From the NCBI GenBank assembly GCA_024742735.1, contig JANSXV010000002.1, positions 62,001 through 126,000 of the forward strand: DNA of 64,000 bases. Direction: 5' to 3'. Of this stretch, positions 55,182-63,692 are shown one piece after another. The DNA comes from Alphaproteobacteria bacterium (GTDB lineage: Bacteria; Pseudomonadota; Alphaproteobacteria; Caulobacterales; Maricaulaceae). Both the position numbers and the translations under genes were made by a program. The notes under the pieces were generated by a model, which worked only from the letters and a program-made list of their open reading frames with translations, did no database searches and had not been told where the DNA came from. Numbering within the stretch: position 1 is the first letter of the stretch; each line of letters opens with the position of its first letter.

Positions 55182-57773
55182 TCAGGCCTTCTTCTCTTCC
55201 GGCTCCAGCTTCAGCCCGGCCTTGAACCGCTCATCCGGCGACGCCGCCGCTGAAAGATCGCCGACGGCGCCGGCTTCGATGGCACAGCTTGCGTTGACCA
55301 CCGCGGCCAGGTCTTCCCCGGTTTGCTCGATCACCGCGTTGATCAGATCGGACGCTTCTCCCTCGATCACGAAACGGGTCACTGGCGTCTTCATGGAGAG
55401 CTGGGCTTCGGACTTCACCTTGCGCGCAGCGGCGAGGATCTGGACGAAAGCCTCGCCTTCCTCACCGAACGCGCCCGGCTCAGCCTGATCGGCCGTCTTC
55501 GGCCACATGCCGCGGGCATGGACGGTGCCAGGACTGGTCTCGCCTTCCCCATGCAAGATCTCGAACAGCGCGTCGGTCACATAGGGCGTGAACGGCGCGT
55601 AGAGACGGATCAGGGCGTCAGAGGCGTGCCGGAGAGTCAGACAGGCTGACATCTCCTCGGCGTTCGGCGTGCCCTCGAACCGGGTGCGGCGCTTCACGAT
55701 CTCCAGATAGTTGTCGCAATAGGTCCGCCAGAAGAAGTCCTCGATGACCCGCTGGGCGTTGGCGTATTCGTAATTCTCGAAATGATCGGTGGCGGTCTTC
55801 ACGGTCTCGGCGAGGCGTCCGAGCAGCCACTGGTCAAGCGGATGGAAAATCGCGCCACGTTCGATATCGGCGCGCGGCGTCGACGGATCGAAGCCGCCGG
55901 CGTCAGCAGCGCGCTGCAAGGACATGTGCGCCAGCTTCACCGCGTTCCACAGCTTGGTGACCAGGCGCTTGCCCTGTTTCAGCGTGTTTTCGCTCAGAGC
56001 CGTGTCCTGGCCCAGACGCGAGGTGCCGGTCCAGTAACGCACGGCGTCCACGCCGTACTGGTCCAGCAGCTTGAGCGGATCGACCACATTGCCCTTGGAC
56101 TTGCTCATCTTCGAGCCGTCCCCGGCCAGGCACCAGCCCGAGATGGCGATGTTGGTCCAGGGAACCGTGTTCTCGTGGTGGAGCGCCTTCACGATCGTAT
56201 AGAAGGCCCAGGTGCGGATGATCTCATGGGCCTGCGGTCTCAACGCCATCGGGAATTGCCGGCGGTGGGCCTCGATGTCGAGGGCGTAATCCTCATTGAT
56301 CGACCGGGTGTTGAGCTGCGGGCTCACCGAGCTGGTCGCCCAGGTGTCCATCACGTCGCGCTCGCCTTCGACCTCATGGGCTTCATAGCCCTTGGGCAGG
56401 TCCTTGGTCGGATCGACGGGCAGCTGGTCTTTGGAGGGCAGCAGCAGCTTGCCTTCCTCGCCGGGGCGCTTGGAGTACCAGACCGGGATAGGCACGCCGA
56501 AATGGCGCTGGCGGGAGATCAGCCAGTCCCATTTCAGACCCGCCACCCAGCTTTCCAGGCGCTGCTTCATATAGGCCGGCCGCCAGGTGATCTCGTTCGC
56601 CTTCTCAAGGATCTGCGCCTTGAAATCGAGCGTCTTGATGAACCACTGGGGCGTGACGATGATCTCCAGCGGCGCGCCGGAGCGTTCCGCCACGGGCACG
56701 ACCTGATGGGTGGAATGCTGGGCCAGCAGGAGACCCTTCTCTTTCAGGATATCCAGGATCGCCGCCTTGGCCTTCTCCGCCTTCAGACCGGCGAGCGCGG
56801 CGATGGTCGCCTTGGCTTCATCCCCGTCGAGGCTCGGCCAGTCATCTGTCCCGATGGGCAGGTCCTCGATCATCTTGCCGGCACGGTCGATGACGATGCG
56901 CAGGGGCAGCTTGTGGGCGCGCCACCAGTTGATGTCCTGGATGTCGCCGAAGGTGCAGCACATCACCAGGCCGGTGCCCTTGTCCGGGTCCACGGCCTCG
57001 TCGGCGATGATCGGGACCGGCACGTTATAAAGCGGCGTGATGGCGCGCTTGCCGACCAGCTCTTTCGCGCGCGGGTGCTCAGGGTGGATCATCAGGGCGC
57101 CGCAGCCGCCCAGAAGCTCCGGGCGCGTGGTGGCGATCACCGCCGGCTCGCCACCGCCTTCGATCTGGAAGGGGATTTCGTTCAGCTTGCCTTCGCGCTC
57201 GATCTCCTCGACCTCGGCCTGGGCCAGCGCTGTACGGTCAGCCGGATCCCACAGGGACGGCTCCAGCCGGCGCTCCAGCAGACCCTTGTGATAAAGGTCC
57301 AGGAAGGACATCTGGCTGACCGACTGGCTTTCATCGGAAATCGTCTGGTACTGCCGGCTCCAGTCCACGGAGAGCGCCAGGCGGGAAAACAGGTCGCGGA
57401 ACTGCTGCTCGTATTCCGGGATCACTTCCCGGCACAGCGCCACGAATTCCTCGCGCGGCATGGTTCCGCCGCGCACCTTCTTCACCTTCTCCACCAGGCG
57501 CTCGGTCGGCAGGCCGTTATCGTCCCAGCCGATAGGATAGAGCACGTTGCGCCCGCTCATGCGCATGTAGCGCGCCGTGATGTCGGCCTGGGTGTAGGAA
57601 TAGACGTGCCCGATATGCAGCGCGCCCGACACGGTCGGCGGCGGGGTGTCGATGACGTAATCGCTGTCCGCCGGAGCGGCCGGGTCCCATTCGAACGCCT
57701 TCTCGCTGGCCCAGCGGCTCTTCAGCGCCTCTTCGGAGGCTTTGGCGTCGTACTTGTCGGGAAACGGTTTCAT
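55182..57773 (-). CDS. valS: valyl-tRNA synthetase, archaeal-type
   Basis: This class I synthetase charges tRNA-Val and edits misacylated threonine. It has 863 residues. The HIGH motif is TVSGALHIGHVYSYTQADI and KMSKS is GSKMSKSKGNVVDP. Signatures YPIGWDDNGLPTERLVEKV, FGDIQDINWWRAHKLPLRI, WLISRQRHFGVPIPVWY and LRPQAHEIIRTWAFYTI follow the archaeal/Rickettsia form, not the usual bacterial ValS (whose CP1 and KMSKS contexts differ and which is usually longer). The C-terminal end is short with no obvious coiled coil. It stands alone on its strand. Confidence 0.95.
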   Translation of the reverse strand: MKPFPDKYDAKASEEALKSRWASEKAFEWDPAAPADSDYVIDTPPPTVSGALHIGHVYSYTQADITARYMRMSGRNVLYPIGWDDNGLPTERLVEKVKKVRGGTMPREEFVALCREVIPEYEQQFRDLFSRLALSVDWSRQYQTISDESQSVSQMSFLDLYHKGLLERRLEPSLWDPADRTALAQAEVEEIEREGKLNEIPFQIEGGGEPAVIATTRPELLGGCGALMIHPEHPRAKELVGKRAITPLYNVPVPIIADEAVDPDKGTGLVMCCTFGDIQDINWWRAHKLPLRIVIDRAGKMIEDLPIGTDDWPSLDGDEAKATIAALAGLKAEKAKAAILDILKEKGLLLAQHSTHQVVPVAERSGAPLEIIVTPQWFIKTLDFKAQILEKANEITWRPAYMKQRLESWVAGLKWDWLISRQRHFGVPIPVWYSKRPGEEGKLLLPSKDQLPVDPTKDLPKGYEAHEVEGERDVMDTWATSSVSPQLNTRSINEDYALDIEAHRRQFPMALRPQAHEIIRTWAFYTIVKALHHENTVPWTNIAISGWCLAGDGSKMSKSKGNVVDPLKLLDQYGVDAVRYWTGTSRLGQDTALSENTLKQGKRLVTKLWNAVKLAHMSLQRAADAGGFDPSTPRADIERGAIFHPLDQWLLGRLAETVKTATDHFENYEYANAQRVIEDFFWRTYCDNYLEIVKRRTRFEGTPNAEEMSACLTLRHASDALIRLYAPFTPYVTDALFEILHGEGETSPGTVHARGMWPKTADQAEPGAFGEEGEAFVQILAAARKVKSEAQLSMKTPVTRFVIEGEASDLINAVIEQTGEDLAAVVNASCAIEAGAVGDLSAAASPDERFKAGLKLEPEEKKA

Positions 57774-57840
57774 GGGGCGCGTCTTTTCCTAGGGGGCCTG
57801 AACGCGCGGATTTAGACCATGTCAGGCGGAGAGGGAACCG

Positions 57841-57997
57841 GGTGAGCGACGGTCTGCGCCAGCAGATCAATCGACCCGGTGGGGTGAGCGCTGGTCCGCG
57901 CCAGCGGATGAATGGGTCCGGGGGACCCGTTCAAAGCAGCGAACGGCCCGGTAGGGCCCCTTCTAGTCAGCGAACGGGCTGGCAGGCCCCGGAAGTG
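57841..57997. repeat. intergenic repeat family A, copy 1
   Basis: This stretch holds GGTGAGCG..GGTC.GCGCCAGC twice (57841 and 57882), a GGGTCCGGGGGACCC palindrome, and AGCGAACGG.C.GG.AGG.CCC twice. From 57881 it matches 62501-62586 closely, ending in GGCAGGCCCCGGAAGTG. It forms part of the non-coding stretch of about 455 bp between valS and the next gene. Confidence 0.8.
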
Positions 57998-58174
57998 GTC
58001 CACCCTCCTTGAATTCCCGGCCAAGCCCGGAGGTCGCAGAGCCGGGACCTGGATGATCAAACTGCGGGAGCCCCCGGCTCTGCGCGGCTGCGCCGCCTGG
58101 CCGGGGATTCAGAAGCGGTGATCAGCTCCCCTCCACCCCTTCCCGCTTCATCTCCAGCTCCAGCCGTCGCCCTC
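57982..58174. repeat. long direct repeat B, copy 1, with large hairpin
   Basis: About 190 bp closely match 59097-59283. The core is an imperfect hairpin: CCCGGCCAAGCCCGGAGG.CGCAGAGCCGGG pairs with CCCCGGCTCTGCGCGGCTGCGCCGCCTGGCCGGGG. The last 53 bp duplicate the 3' end of uup. Together with copy 2 it brackets the secreted-protein gene in direct orientation. Confidence 0.85.
58122..58174 (-). pseudogene. duplicated 3' fragment of uup
   Basis: Read on the minus strand this encodes LELEMKREGVEGS and a stop. It differs from the true Uup end LELEMKREEVEGS by one residue, and the nucleotide match extends past the stop into repeat B. It has no start and is a relic of duplication. Confidence 0.8.
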
Positions 58175-58228
58175 CCACCATCGCGATTGCTCCTGGCTTC
58201 GCCGAGCTCGGCGCCTCAGGATGAGCGA

Positions 58229-59098
58229 ATGCTCAGAGCCGCCCTCACCCTTTCGTTGATTTGCGCGCAGCCGACACCGCATTCCGCCGTGCCGGAGGCG
58301 ATCGATTTCGCCGCCCTTCGCTTCTCTCCAGATGGCGAAGCGGCCCTAGCCGCCCTTGAGCAGGACGCCTACGCCCTGATCGCTGAAGCTGTGCGGGACG
58401 GCCGCTTCTCCCCGGTCGATCTCGACTGCCGCTGGATCGCGATCCACGAAGGGATAGACGCCGCGCGGCGTTCACCGGATCGGGCCGCCTACAACGCCGC
58501 GCGGTCAACCGCCCAGACCCTTGTGGCGCAGGCGGAAGAGCGCGCCGGCGCCCCTGATCCGGACGCCGCGCCCGTCGCGCGCCTGGCCGCTGCAGCCCAC
58601 GCCGACCGGATCTGGACCGGGCTATGGTACGAGACGCCTCGCACCGGCCCGGATCAGGTGTTGATCTTTGAACACATGGAGGCGCTTGCCTCCCAGCCGC
58701 GATGTGAGGCGCGGCAAGCCGCCATCGCCGCGCTGGACGCCCTCATTGCGCAGGAGGGCTGGCCGGCTGTTGATCAAGCGCGTCTGGCCGCCGACATCAC
58801 GCAGACCGTCCAGCACGCTGGTCGGCGCTCCGATCTGCGCCAGGCGGCGCTGGATTGGGCGGCCGAAGGGATCGAGACCGGCGGGCCGGAGGCCGCCCGG
58901 CGCTACGCCCTGCTCGCAGACCGGTTCTCGCTGATCGAAGCCGGCGCACAGCTTTACGGGACGCAGGGCCGCTGCGAGGCTGGCGTCTGGATCGCCTTGC
59001 CCATGCTTGATGATGCGCAGGCGGAGCGCTGGCGGACTGAACATGGCCTTGAGGGGCTGGCGGACCATGCCGAGGCGATGTCGGCGGCCTGCGGATAG
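58229..59098 (+). CDS. secreted protein of unknown function between direct repeats
   Basis: I do not recognise a domain in this 289-residue protein. A short signal peptide (MLRAALTLSLICAQPTPHS) is followed by a helical, Ala/Arg-rich mature part. It has isolated cysteines (LDCRWIAIHEG, SQPRCEARQ, GRCEAGVWIAL, SAACG) that could pair in the periplasm. Its codons look native to the genome. The gene fills the space between repeat B copies and ends at the start of copy 2, so it looks like cargo of a duplication or insertion. A frame upstream of this ATG crosses repeat sequence and is not credible. Confidence 0.65.
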   Translation: MLRAALTLSLICAQPTPHSAVPEAIDFAALRFSPDGEAALAALEQDAYALIAEAVRDGRFSPVDLDCRWIAIHEGIDAARRSPDRAAYNAARSTAQTLVAQAEERAGAPDPDAAPVARLAAAAHADRIWTGLWYETPRTGPDQVLIFEHMEALASQPRCEARQAAIAALDALIAQEGWPAVDQARLAADITQTVQHAGRRSDLRQAALDWAAEGIETGGPEAARRYALLADRFSLIEAGAQLYGTQGRCEAGVWIALPMLDDAQAERWRTEHGLEGLADHAEAMSAACG

Positions 59099-59283
59099 GC
59101 AGGTCCCGGAAGTGGTCCACCCTCCCTGAATTCCCGGCCAAGCCCGGAGGGCGCAGAGCCGGGATCTTGTGCAAGTCTGGCGGGAGGCCCCGGCTCTTTG
59201 CGGCTGCGCCGCCTGGCCGGGGTTTCAGGAGCGGAGCTCAGCTCCCCTCCACCTCTTCGCGCTTCATCTCCAGCTCCAGCCAA
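59097..59283. repeat. long direct repeat B, copy 2, with large hairpin
   Basis: This copy matches 57982-58174 along most of its length (GGCAGG.CCCGGAAGTGGTCCACC at the start, CTTCATCTCCAGCTCCAGCC at the end). The hairpin arms are GGCCAAGCCCGGAGGGCGCAG and CTTTGCGGCTGCGCCGCCTGGCC. The right part is the true 3' end of uup, so this copy marks the original junction. Confidence 0.85.
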
Positions 59284-61052
59284 CGTTCTTCCTTGGCGTC
59301 CTTGTCGGCCTGGAGTTCGCCCAGCTCTTTTGACAGGCCGTGGAAGCGGTCGGGGTCTTTGGTGAAGAGCGCCGGATCACCCATCTCGGCTTCAATTTCG
59401 GCTATGCGGGCTTCGATTCTCTCGATCTCGCCGGGCAGGGTCTCCAGGGCGTGCTTGTCCTTGAAGGAGAGCTTGGCCGTGCGCGGCTTCTCGCGGGGCG
59501 CGGACGGGGCGTGTGAGACGGCGGCCTTCGCCGCCTTCTCTTCGGCCTTGCGGGCCTGAACGCCGGCCCCGCGCTGGTCGATCATGTCGGCGTAGCCGCC
59601 GGCATAGACCTTCCACACCCCGTCGGCTTCCCAGGCGATGGTGAGGGTGGCGGTGCGGTCGATGAAATCGCGATCGTGGCTGACCAGGATCGCCGTGCCG
59701 TCATACTCGCTGATCAGCTCTTCGAGCAGGTCCAGCGTCTCCAGATCGAGATCGTTGGTCGGCTCGTCCAGCACCAGCAGGTTGGACGGCAGGGCCAGCG
59801 CCCGGGCGAGCATCAGCCGCGCTCGCTCTCCGCCGGAGAGGGCTTTCACCGGCGTGCGGGCCTGCTCGGGGCGGAACAGGAAGTCCTTCATATAGGCGGC
59901 CACGTGCTTGACCGAGCCTCCCACTGTGATGCGCTCGCCTCCTCCAGGAGCAATCGCCTCGGTGACGGTCCAGTCGTCTTTCAGGGCCGCGCGGCGCTGA
60001 TCCAGGCTCGCCAGCTCCAGATTGGTCCCAAGCGTCACGGTCCCGGCGTCCGGCTCCAGCGCGCCGGTCAGCAGCTTGACCAGCGTGGTCTTGCCCGCCC
60101 CGTTGGGACCGACGAGGGCGATCCGGTCGCCGCGCGCGACGCGTAAGGAGAGGTCCTTGACGATCACGCGCTCACCGAAGGCCTTGGACAGGCCCTTGGC
60201 CTCGATCACCTTCTGGCCGGAGCGTTCGGCCTCGCTGACCGACAGGTTCGCCGCGCCCTGGGGTCCGCGCCAGGTCTTCAGCTTGCTCTTCAGGTCGTTG
60301 AGTTCGCCCACGCGGCGGACATTGCGTTTCCGGCGCGCGGTCACGCCATAGCGCATCCAGTCCTCTTCCCGGGCGATCTGGCGGGCGAGCTTGTGGCGTT
60401 CGGCCTCCTCCGCCTCGAACACCTCGTCGCGCCACGCTTCGAAATGGGAAAAGCCCTTGTCCAGACGCCGGGTGAAGCCGCGGTCGATCCACACGGTCTG
60501 GCGGGTGAGGTTCTCCAGAAAGCGCCGGTCGTGGCTGATCAGGACCAGCGCGCCCTTGCGGGCGTTCAGCTCAGCCTCAAGCCATTCGATGGCGGGCAAG
60601 TCCAGATGGTTGGTCGGCTCGTCCAGCAACAGGATGTCCGGGTCCGGCGCCAGGGTGCGCGCCAGCGCGGCGCGGCGCGCCTCGCCGCCCGACAGCGTGG
60701 ACGGATCGGCGTCGGCCGCCACGCCCAGATGCTCCAGCAGATAGTCGGCGCGATAGGCGTCATCGCCGGGCGCCAGGCCTGCGCGCACATAGTCGATCAC
60801 GCTCTCAAAGCCGGTCAGGTCCGGCTCCTGGGGCAGGTAGCGCACCGTGCATCCTGGATGCATGAAGCGCTCGCCCTCATCAGCCTCGATGATCCCGGCG
60901 GCGATCTTCAGGAAAGAGGATTTGCCCGAGCCGTTACGCCCCACCAGCCCGATCCGCTCACCCTCGCGCACCATGAGCTCCGCCCCCTCCAGAAGCGGGC
61001 TGGCGCCGAAGGTCAGGTGGATATCGGTGAGGGTCAGAAGGGGTGCGGACAT
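59238..61052 (-). CDS. uup: ABC-F family ATPase Uup
   Basis: This 604-residue soluble ATPase has two ABC domains. Domain one: Walker A GRNGSGKSSFLKI, signature LSGGEARRAALAR, DEPTNHLDLPAIEWLE. Domain two: GPNGAGKTTLVKLL, LSGGERARLMLARAL, DEPTNDLDLETLDLLEEL. A basic linker follows, then the C-terminal coiled coil (GEIERIEARIAEIEAEMG, ELGELQADKDAKEERWLELE) that marks Uup among ABC-F proteins. Such proteins act on ribosomes or branched DNA. The start is MSAPLLTLTD; upstream in-frame sequence is not conserved-looking. Its last codons are duplicated at 58122-58174. Confidence 0.95.
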   Translation of the reverse strand: MSAPLLTLTDIHLTFGASPLLEGAELMVREGERIGLVGRNGSGKSSFLKIAAGIIEADEGERFMHPGCTVRYLPQEPDLTGFESVIDYVRAGLAPGDDAYRADYLLEHLGVAADADPSTLSGGEARRAALARTLAPDPDILLLDEPTNHLDLPAIEWLEAELNARKGALVLISHDRRFLENLTRQTVWIDRGFTRRLDKGFSHFEAWRDEVFEAEEAERHKLARQIAREEDWMRYGVTARRKRNVRRVGELNDLKSKLKTWRGPQGAANLSVSEAERSGQKVIEAKGLSKAFGERVIVKDLSLRVARGDRIALVGPNGAGKTTLVKLLTGALEPDAGTVTLGTNLELASLDQRRAALKDDWTVTEAIAPGGGERITVGGSVKHVAAYMKDFLFRPEQARTPVKALSGGERARLMLARALALPSNLLVLDEPTNDLDLETLDLLEELISEYDGTAILVSHDRDFIDRTATLTIAWEADGVWKVYAGGYADMIDQRGAGVQARKAEEKAAKAAVSHAPSAPREKPRTAKLSFKDKHALETLPGEIERIEARIAEIEAEMGDPALFTKDPDRFHGLSKELGELQADKDAKEERWLELEMKREEVEGS

Positions 61053-61295
61053 GACGGGCGGTATGGCGTGGGGAGAGGGGTGGGGCAAGCGCTGGATGAA
61101 ACTTGGGTCAGGCCATCCGGCGCGGGTGAGCGGACGCCTCGCGCAATGAAAAGGACTGGATCCGCCGCCCCGCCTCTCAAAACTGTCCCCGGACTGGTAA
61201 CCGACGCGGACAGGACACCCGAACGGCTTAAGGGTGCGGAACCGCCCTGAGGTGGGCGTCACCAGCGGCGGAGCTGCAAGCTGGAAAGCAGATCA

Positions 61296-62462
61296 CTACG
61301 GGGTTTCGCCGGCCCGCTCCGCCTTGCGTCTCTCTGAGGCACGCTGCTTGACGCTCTCGCTCTTCAACTGGCCACAGGCCGCGAAGATGTCGCGGCCGCG
61401 CGGGGTTCGGATCGGGCTGGCGTAGCCGGCGCGGTTCACGATGTCCGCAAACGTCTCGATGGTGTCCCAGTCGGAGCATTCATAGGGGCTGTCCGGCCAG
61501 GGATTGAACGGGATCAGATTGATCTTGGCCGGCACGCCCTTCAGGAGCTTCACCAGGGCGCGGGCCTCGGCCGGGCTGTCATTGACGCCCTTCAGCATCA
61601 CATACTCGAAGGTCACGCGCTTGGAATTTCCCAGATCGGGATAGGCGCGGATCGCCTCCATCAGCTGGTCCAGCGGGTATTTCTTGTTCAGCGGGACGAG
61701 CTCATTGCGCAGCTCATCGTTTGTGGCGTGCAACGATATCGCCAGCATGGTGCGGGTGCGCTCGCCAAGCTCACCGATTTTCGGAACCACGCCGGAGGTC
61801 GACACCGTGATGCGCCGGCGCCCGATGGCCATGCCCTCATTGTCGCTGATCACGTCGATGGCGTCGCTGACATGGTCGAGATTGTACAGCGGCTCGCCCA
61901 TGCCCATGAAGACGATGTTCGTGATCTTGCGGTCTTCATTGGAGGTCGGCCATTCGGCCAGATCATCGCGCGCGATCATCACCTGCTGGGCGATTTCCGC
62001 GGCGGTCAGATTGCGAACCAGCTTCTGCGTGCCCGTATGGCAGAACGTGCAGGTCAGGGTGCAGCCCACCTGGCTGGACACGCACAGGGCGCCGGAGCGG
62101 GCGACATCGGGGATGAAGACGGTCTCCACCTCGACACCTGGAGCGAAGCGGATGAGGTATTTGCGCGTGCCGTCGACGCTGACCAGGCGCTCCACGATTT
62201 CGGCGCGGGCCAGCGTGAACTTCTCCTCCAGAACCTTGCGCAGGTCCTTGGAGATGTTGGTCATCTCGTCAAAGGACGTGACGCCGTAATGGTAGATCCA
62301 GCGCCATAGCTGGTCGGCGCGCATCTTCGCCTTCTTCTCGTCCACACCGGCATGCTCGACCAGCACGTCGCGCAATTGCGCGCGCGTCAGGCCGGCGAGC
62401 GGGATCGGTCCAGCCTCAACGGGCCGGTTGGAGAAGTCGAGATTGAGAGCGTGCGCGGTCAT
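61296..62462 (-). CDS. rlmN: dual-specificity 23S rRNA/tRNA adenine C2 methyltransferase RlmN
   Basis: This radical-SAM enzyme methylates C2 of A2503 in 23S rRNA and A37 in tRNAs. It has 388 residues. The cluster motif [11 protein letters not shown] has cysteines 134, 138 and 141. Other signatures are [46 protein letters not shown] and [13 protein letters not shown]. The Cys in [10 protein letters not shown] near residue 360 is the methyl-carrying cysteine. The start is MTAHALNLD. Confidence 0.96.
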   Translation of the reverse strand: MTAHALNLDFSNRPVEAGPIPLAGLTRAQLRDVLVEHAGVDEKKAKMRADQLWRWIYHYGVTSFDEMTNISKDLRKVLEEKFTLARAEIVERLVSVDGTRKYLIRFAPGVEVETVFIPDVARSGALCVSSQVGCTLTCTFCHTGTQKLVRNLTAAEIAQQVMIARDDLAEWPTSNEDRKITNIVFMGMGEPLYNLDHVSDAIDVISDNEGMAIGRRRITVSTSGVVPKIGELGERTRTMLAISLHATNDELRNELVPLNKKYPLDQLMEAIRAYPDLGNSKRVTFEYVMLKGVNDSPAEARALVKLLKGVPAKINLIPFNPWPDSPYECSDWDTIETFADIVNRAGYASPIRTPRGRDIFAACGQLKSESVKQRASERRKAERAGETP

Positions 62463-62500
62463 GGCCGCGTCATATAGGGGAAAAGGAGGCGCGGCGCGAG

Positions 62501-62681
62501 GGGGTGAGCGCCGGTCCGCGTCAGCGGATGAAAGGGTCCGGGGGACCCTTTCAAGGCAGCGAACGGGCCGGCAGGCCCCGGAAGTGCGCAATCCTTCCTA
62601 TCCCGGACGGCGAAGCCGATTCGGGACCCCGCTGAGGCTGATCGCCCAAAGGTCCCGGCGCTCGCTGTACCCGGCCGGGAG
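62501..62681. repeat. intergenic repeat family A, copy 2, with a third hairpin
   Basis: 62501-62586 matches 57881-57997 (GGGGTGAGCG.CGGTCCGCG, GGGTCCGGGGGACCC, GGCAGGCCCCGGAAGTG), lacking one internal unit. It is followed by a different long hairpin, TCCCGGACGGCGAAGCCG / CGGCGCTCGCTG...CCGGCCGGGA (62600-62681), where copy 1 has repeat B. The junction GGAAGTG is shared by all. It fills the gap between rlmN and the VOC gene. Confidence 0.75.
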
Positions 62682-62686
62682 AGGGC

Positions 62687-63070
62687 TCATCCATAGCTCA
62701 CCACCTCATACTCGATCCTGTCCTCATCGTGGAAATAGAAGCGGCTGCCGGGGTCATAGGTCTGGTGGCTGTGGGTCTTGATCCCCTGCTCCAGCACGCG
62801 GGCTTCGGCGGCGGCGAGATCGTCTACGAGCACGCCGATATGGTTGACCGCCCCGGCGCGCGTCAGGCTGTCGCCGGGTCCGTCGACATCGGAGGCGGGG
62901 CGGAAGAGCGCCACATAGCGTGCGTCGGTTCCCACATGGACGGTATAGCCGCCGCCCTTGGACGGTCCGCTCCAGCGGATGGTCCAGCCGAACACCGCGT
63001 TGAGCATCCTGGCGGTGCGGTCGGGGTCGCTGACGGTGAAATTGACGTGTTCGAGTAGGACGTCGGCCAT
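62687..63070 (-). CDS. VOC (glyoxalase/bleomycin-resistance fold) family protein
   Basis: This 127-residue protein has two beta-alpha-beta-beta-beta modules: LLEHVNFTVSDPDRTARMLNAVFGW and GAVNHIGVLVDDLAAAEARV, ending RFYFHDEDRIEYEVVSYG. His8, His near 77 and Glu near 121 could be the metal ligands. The reaction cannot be assigned. CAGGAG sits nine bases before the ATG. It is transcribed away from soxR from a promoter with a SoxR site, so it probably responds to redox-cycling compounds. Confidence 0.88.
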   Translation of the reverse strand: MADVLLEHVNFTVSDPDRTARMLNAVFGWTIRWSGPSKGGGYTVHVGTDARYVALFRPASDVDGPGDSLTRAGAVNHIGVLVDDLAAAEARVLEQGIKTHSHQTYDPGSRFYFHDEDRIEYEVVSYG

Positions 63071-63128
63071 GGCGTCATCTCCTGTTTTGGCGCCGGCCTT
63101 CGCGGGCGCTTGCGTGGAAGGAGATGCG

Positions 63129-63159
63129 GGGATAATTCCTCAAGCTAACTCGAGGTCAA
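63129..63159 (-). promoter_or_regulatory. SoxR-controlled promoter of the VOC gene
   Basis: On the minus strand TTGACC and TATCCC are separated by 19 bp, the over-long spacer of MerR-family targets. The 18-bp SoxR-type dyad CCTCAAGCTAACTCGAGG (63138-63155) lies within it, overlapping the -35. The geometry matches the E. coli soxS promoter. Confidence 0.85.
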
Positions 63160-63189
63160 GCGCTTTTCTGCGCGAGACGGGAGGCTATC

Positions 63190-63651
63190 ATGGCCGAGTT
63201 GAAACGAACCCTGTCCATCGGGGATGTGGCGGCGCGCACCGGCCTGTCGATCTCCGCCATCCGCTTCTACGAAGACAAGGGTCTGGTGACGCCGGAGCGC
63301 AACGCCGGCGGCCAGCGGCGCTATACCCGGGCCGATCTGCGCCGCCTGTCCTTCGTCATGGCGGCCCAGCGCCTGGGGCTGAGCCTTGTCGACATCGCCG
63401 CCGCGCTTCAGGCGCTGCCCGCCGATCGCGCGCCCAGCAAGGCGGACTGGAAACGGGTCGCCACCGGGATCGAGGCCCGGTTGGAGGCCCAGATCGCCAT
63501 GCTTCAAGCGCTGCGCGACAAGCTGGACGGCTGCATCGGCTGCGGCTGCCTCTCGTTGGAAAGCTGCGCGCTCTACAATCCCGAGGACCGGGCCGGGGCG
63601 ACGGGATCGGGCCCGCGCTTCGTCTTCGTGGATGAGACCAAGAGGTCCTGA
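63190..63651 (+). CDS. soxR: redox-sensitive activator SoxR
   Basis: This 153-residue MerR-family dimer has an N-terminal winged helix (IGDVAARTGLSISAIRFYEDKGL), a long dimer helix and the 2Fe-2S loop CIGCGCLSLESC with Cys115, 118, 120 and 126. Oxidation of the cluster by redox-cycling compounds activates target promoters. GGGAGG precedes the ATG. It is divergent from the VOC gene, whose promoter carries its operator, so that gene is the likely direct target; soxS is absent, as is usual outside enterics. Confidence 0.95.
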   Translation: MAELKRTLSIGDVAARTGLSISAIRFYEDKGLVTPERNAGGQRRYTRADLRRLSFVMAAQRLGLSLVDIAAALQALPADRAPSKADWKRVATGIEARLEAQIAMLQALRDKLDGCIGCGCLSLESCALYNPEDRAGATGSGPRFVFVDETKRS

Positions 63652-63692
63652 GGGCTTGCCGACACGCCCCGCTCCACGCTTTCCTCTCTCCC

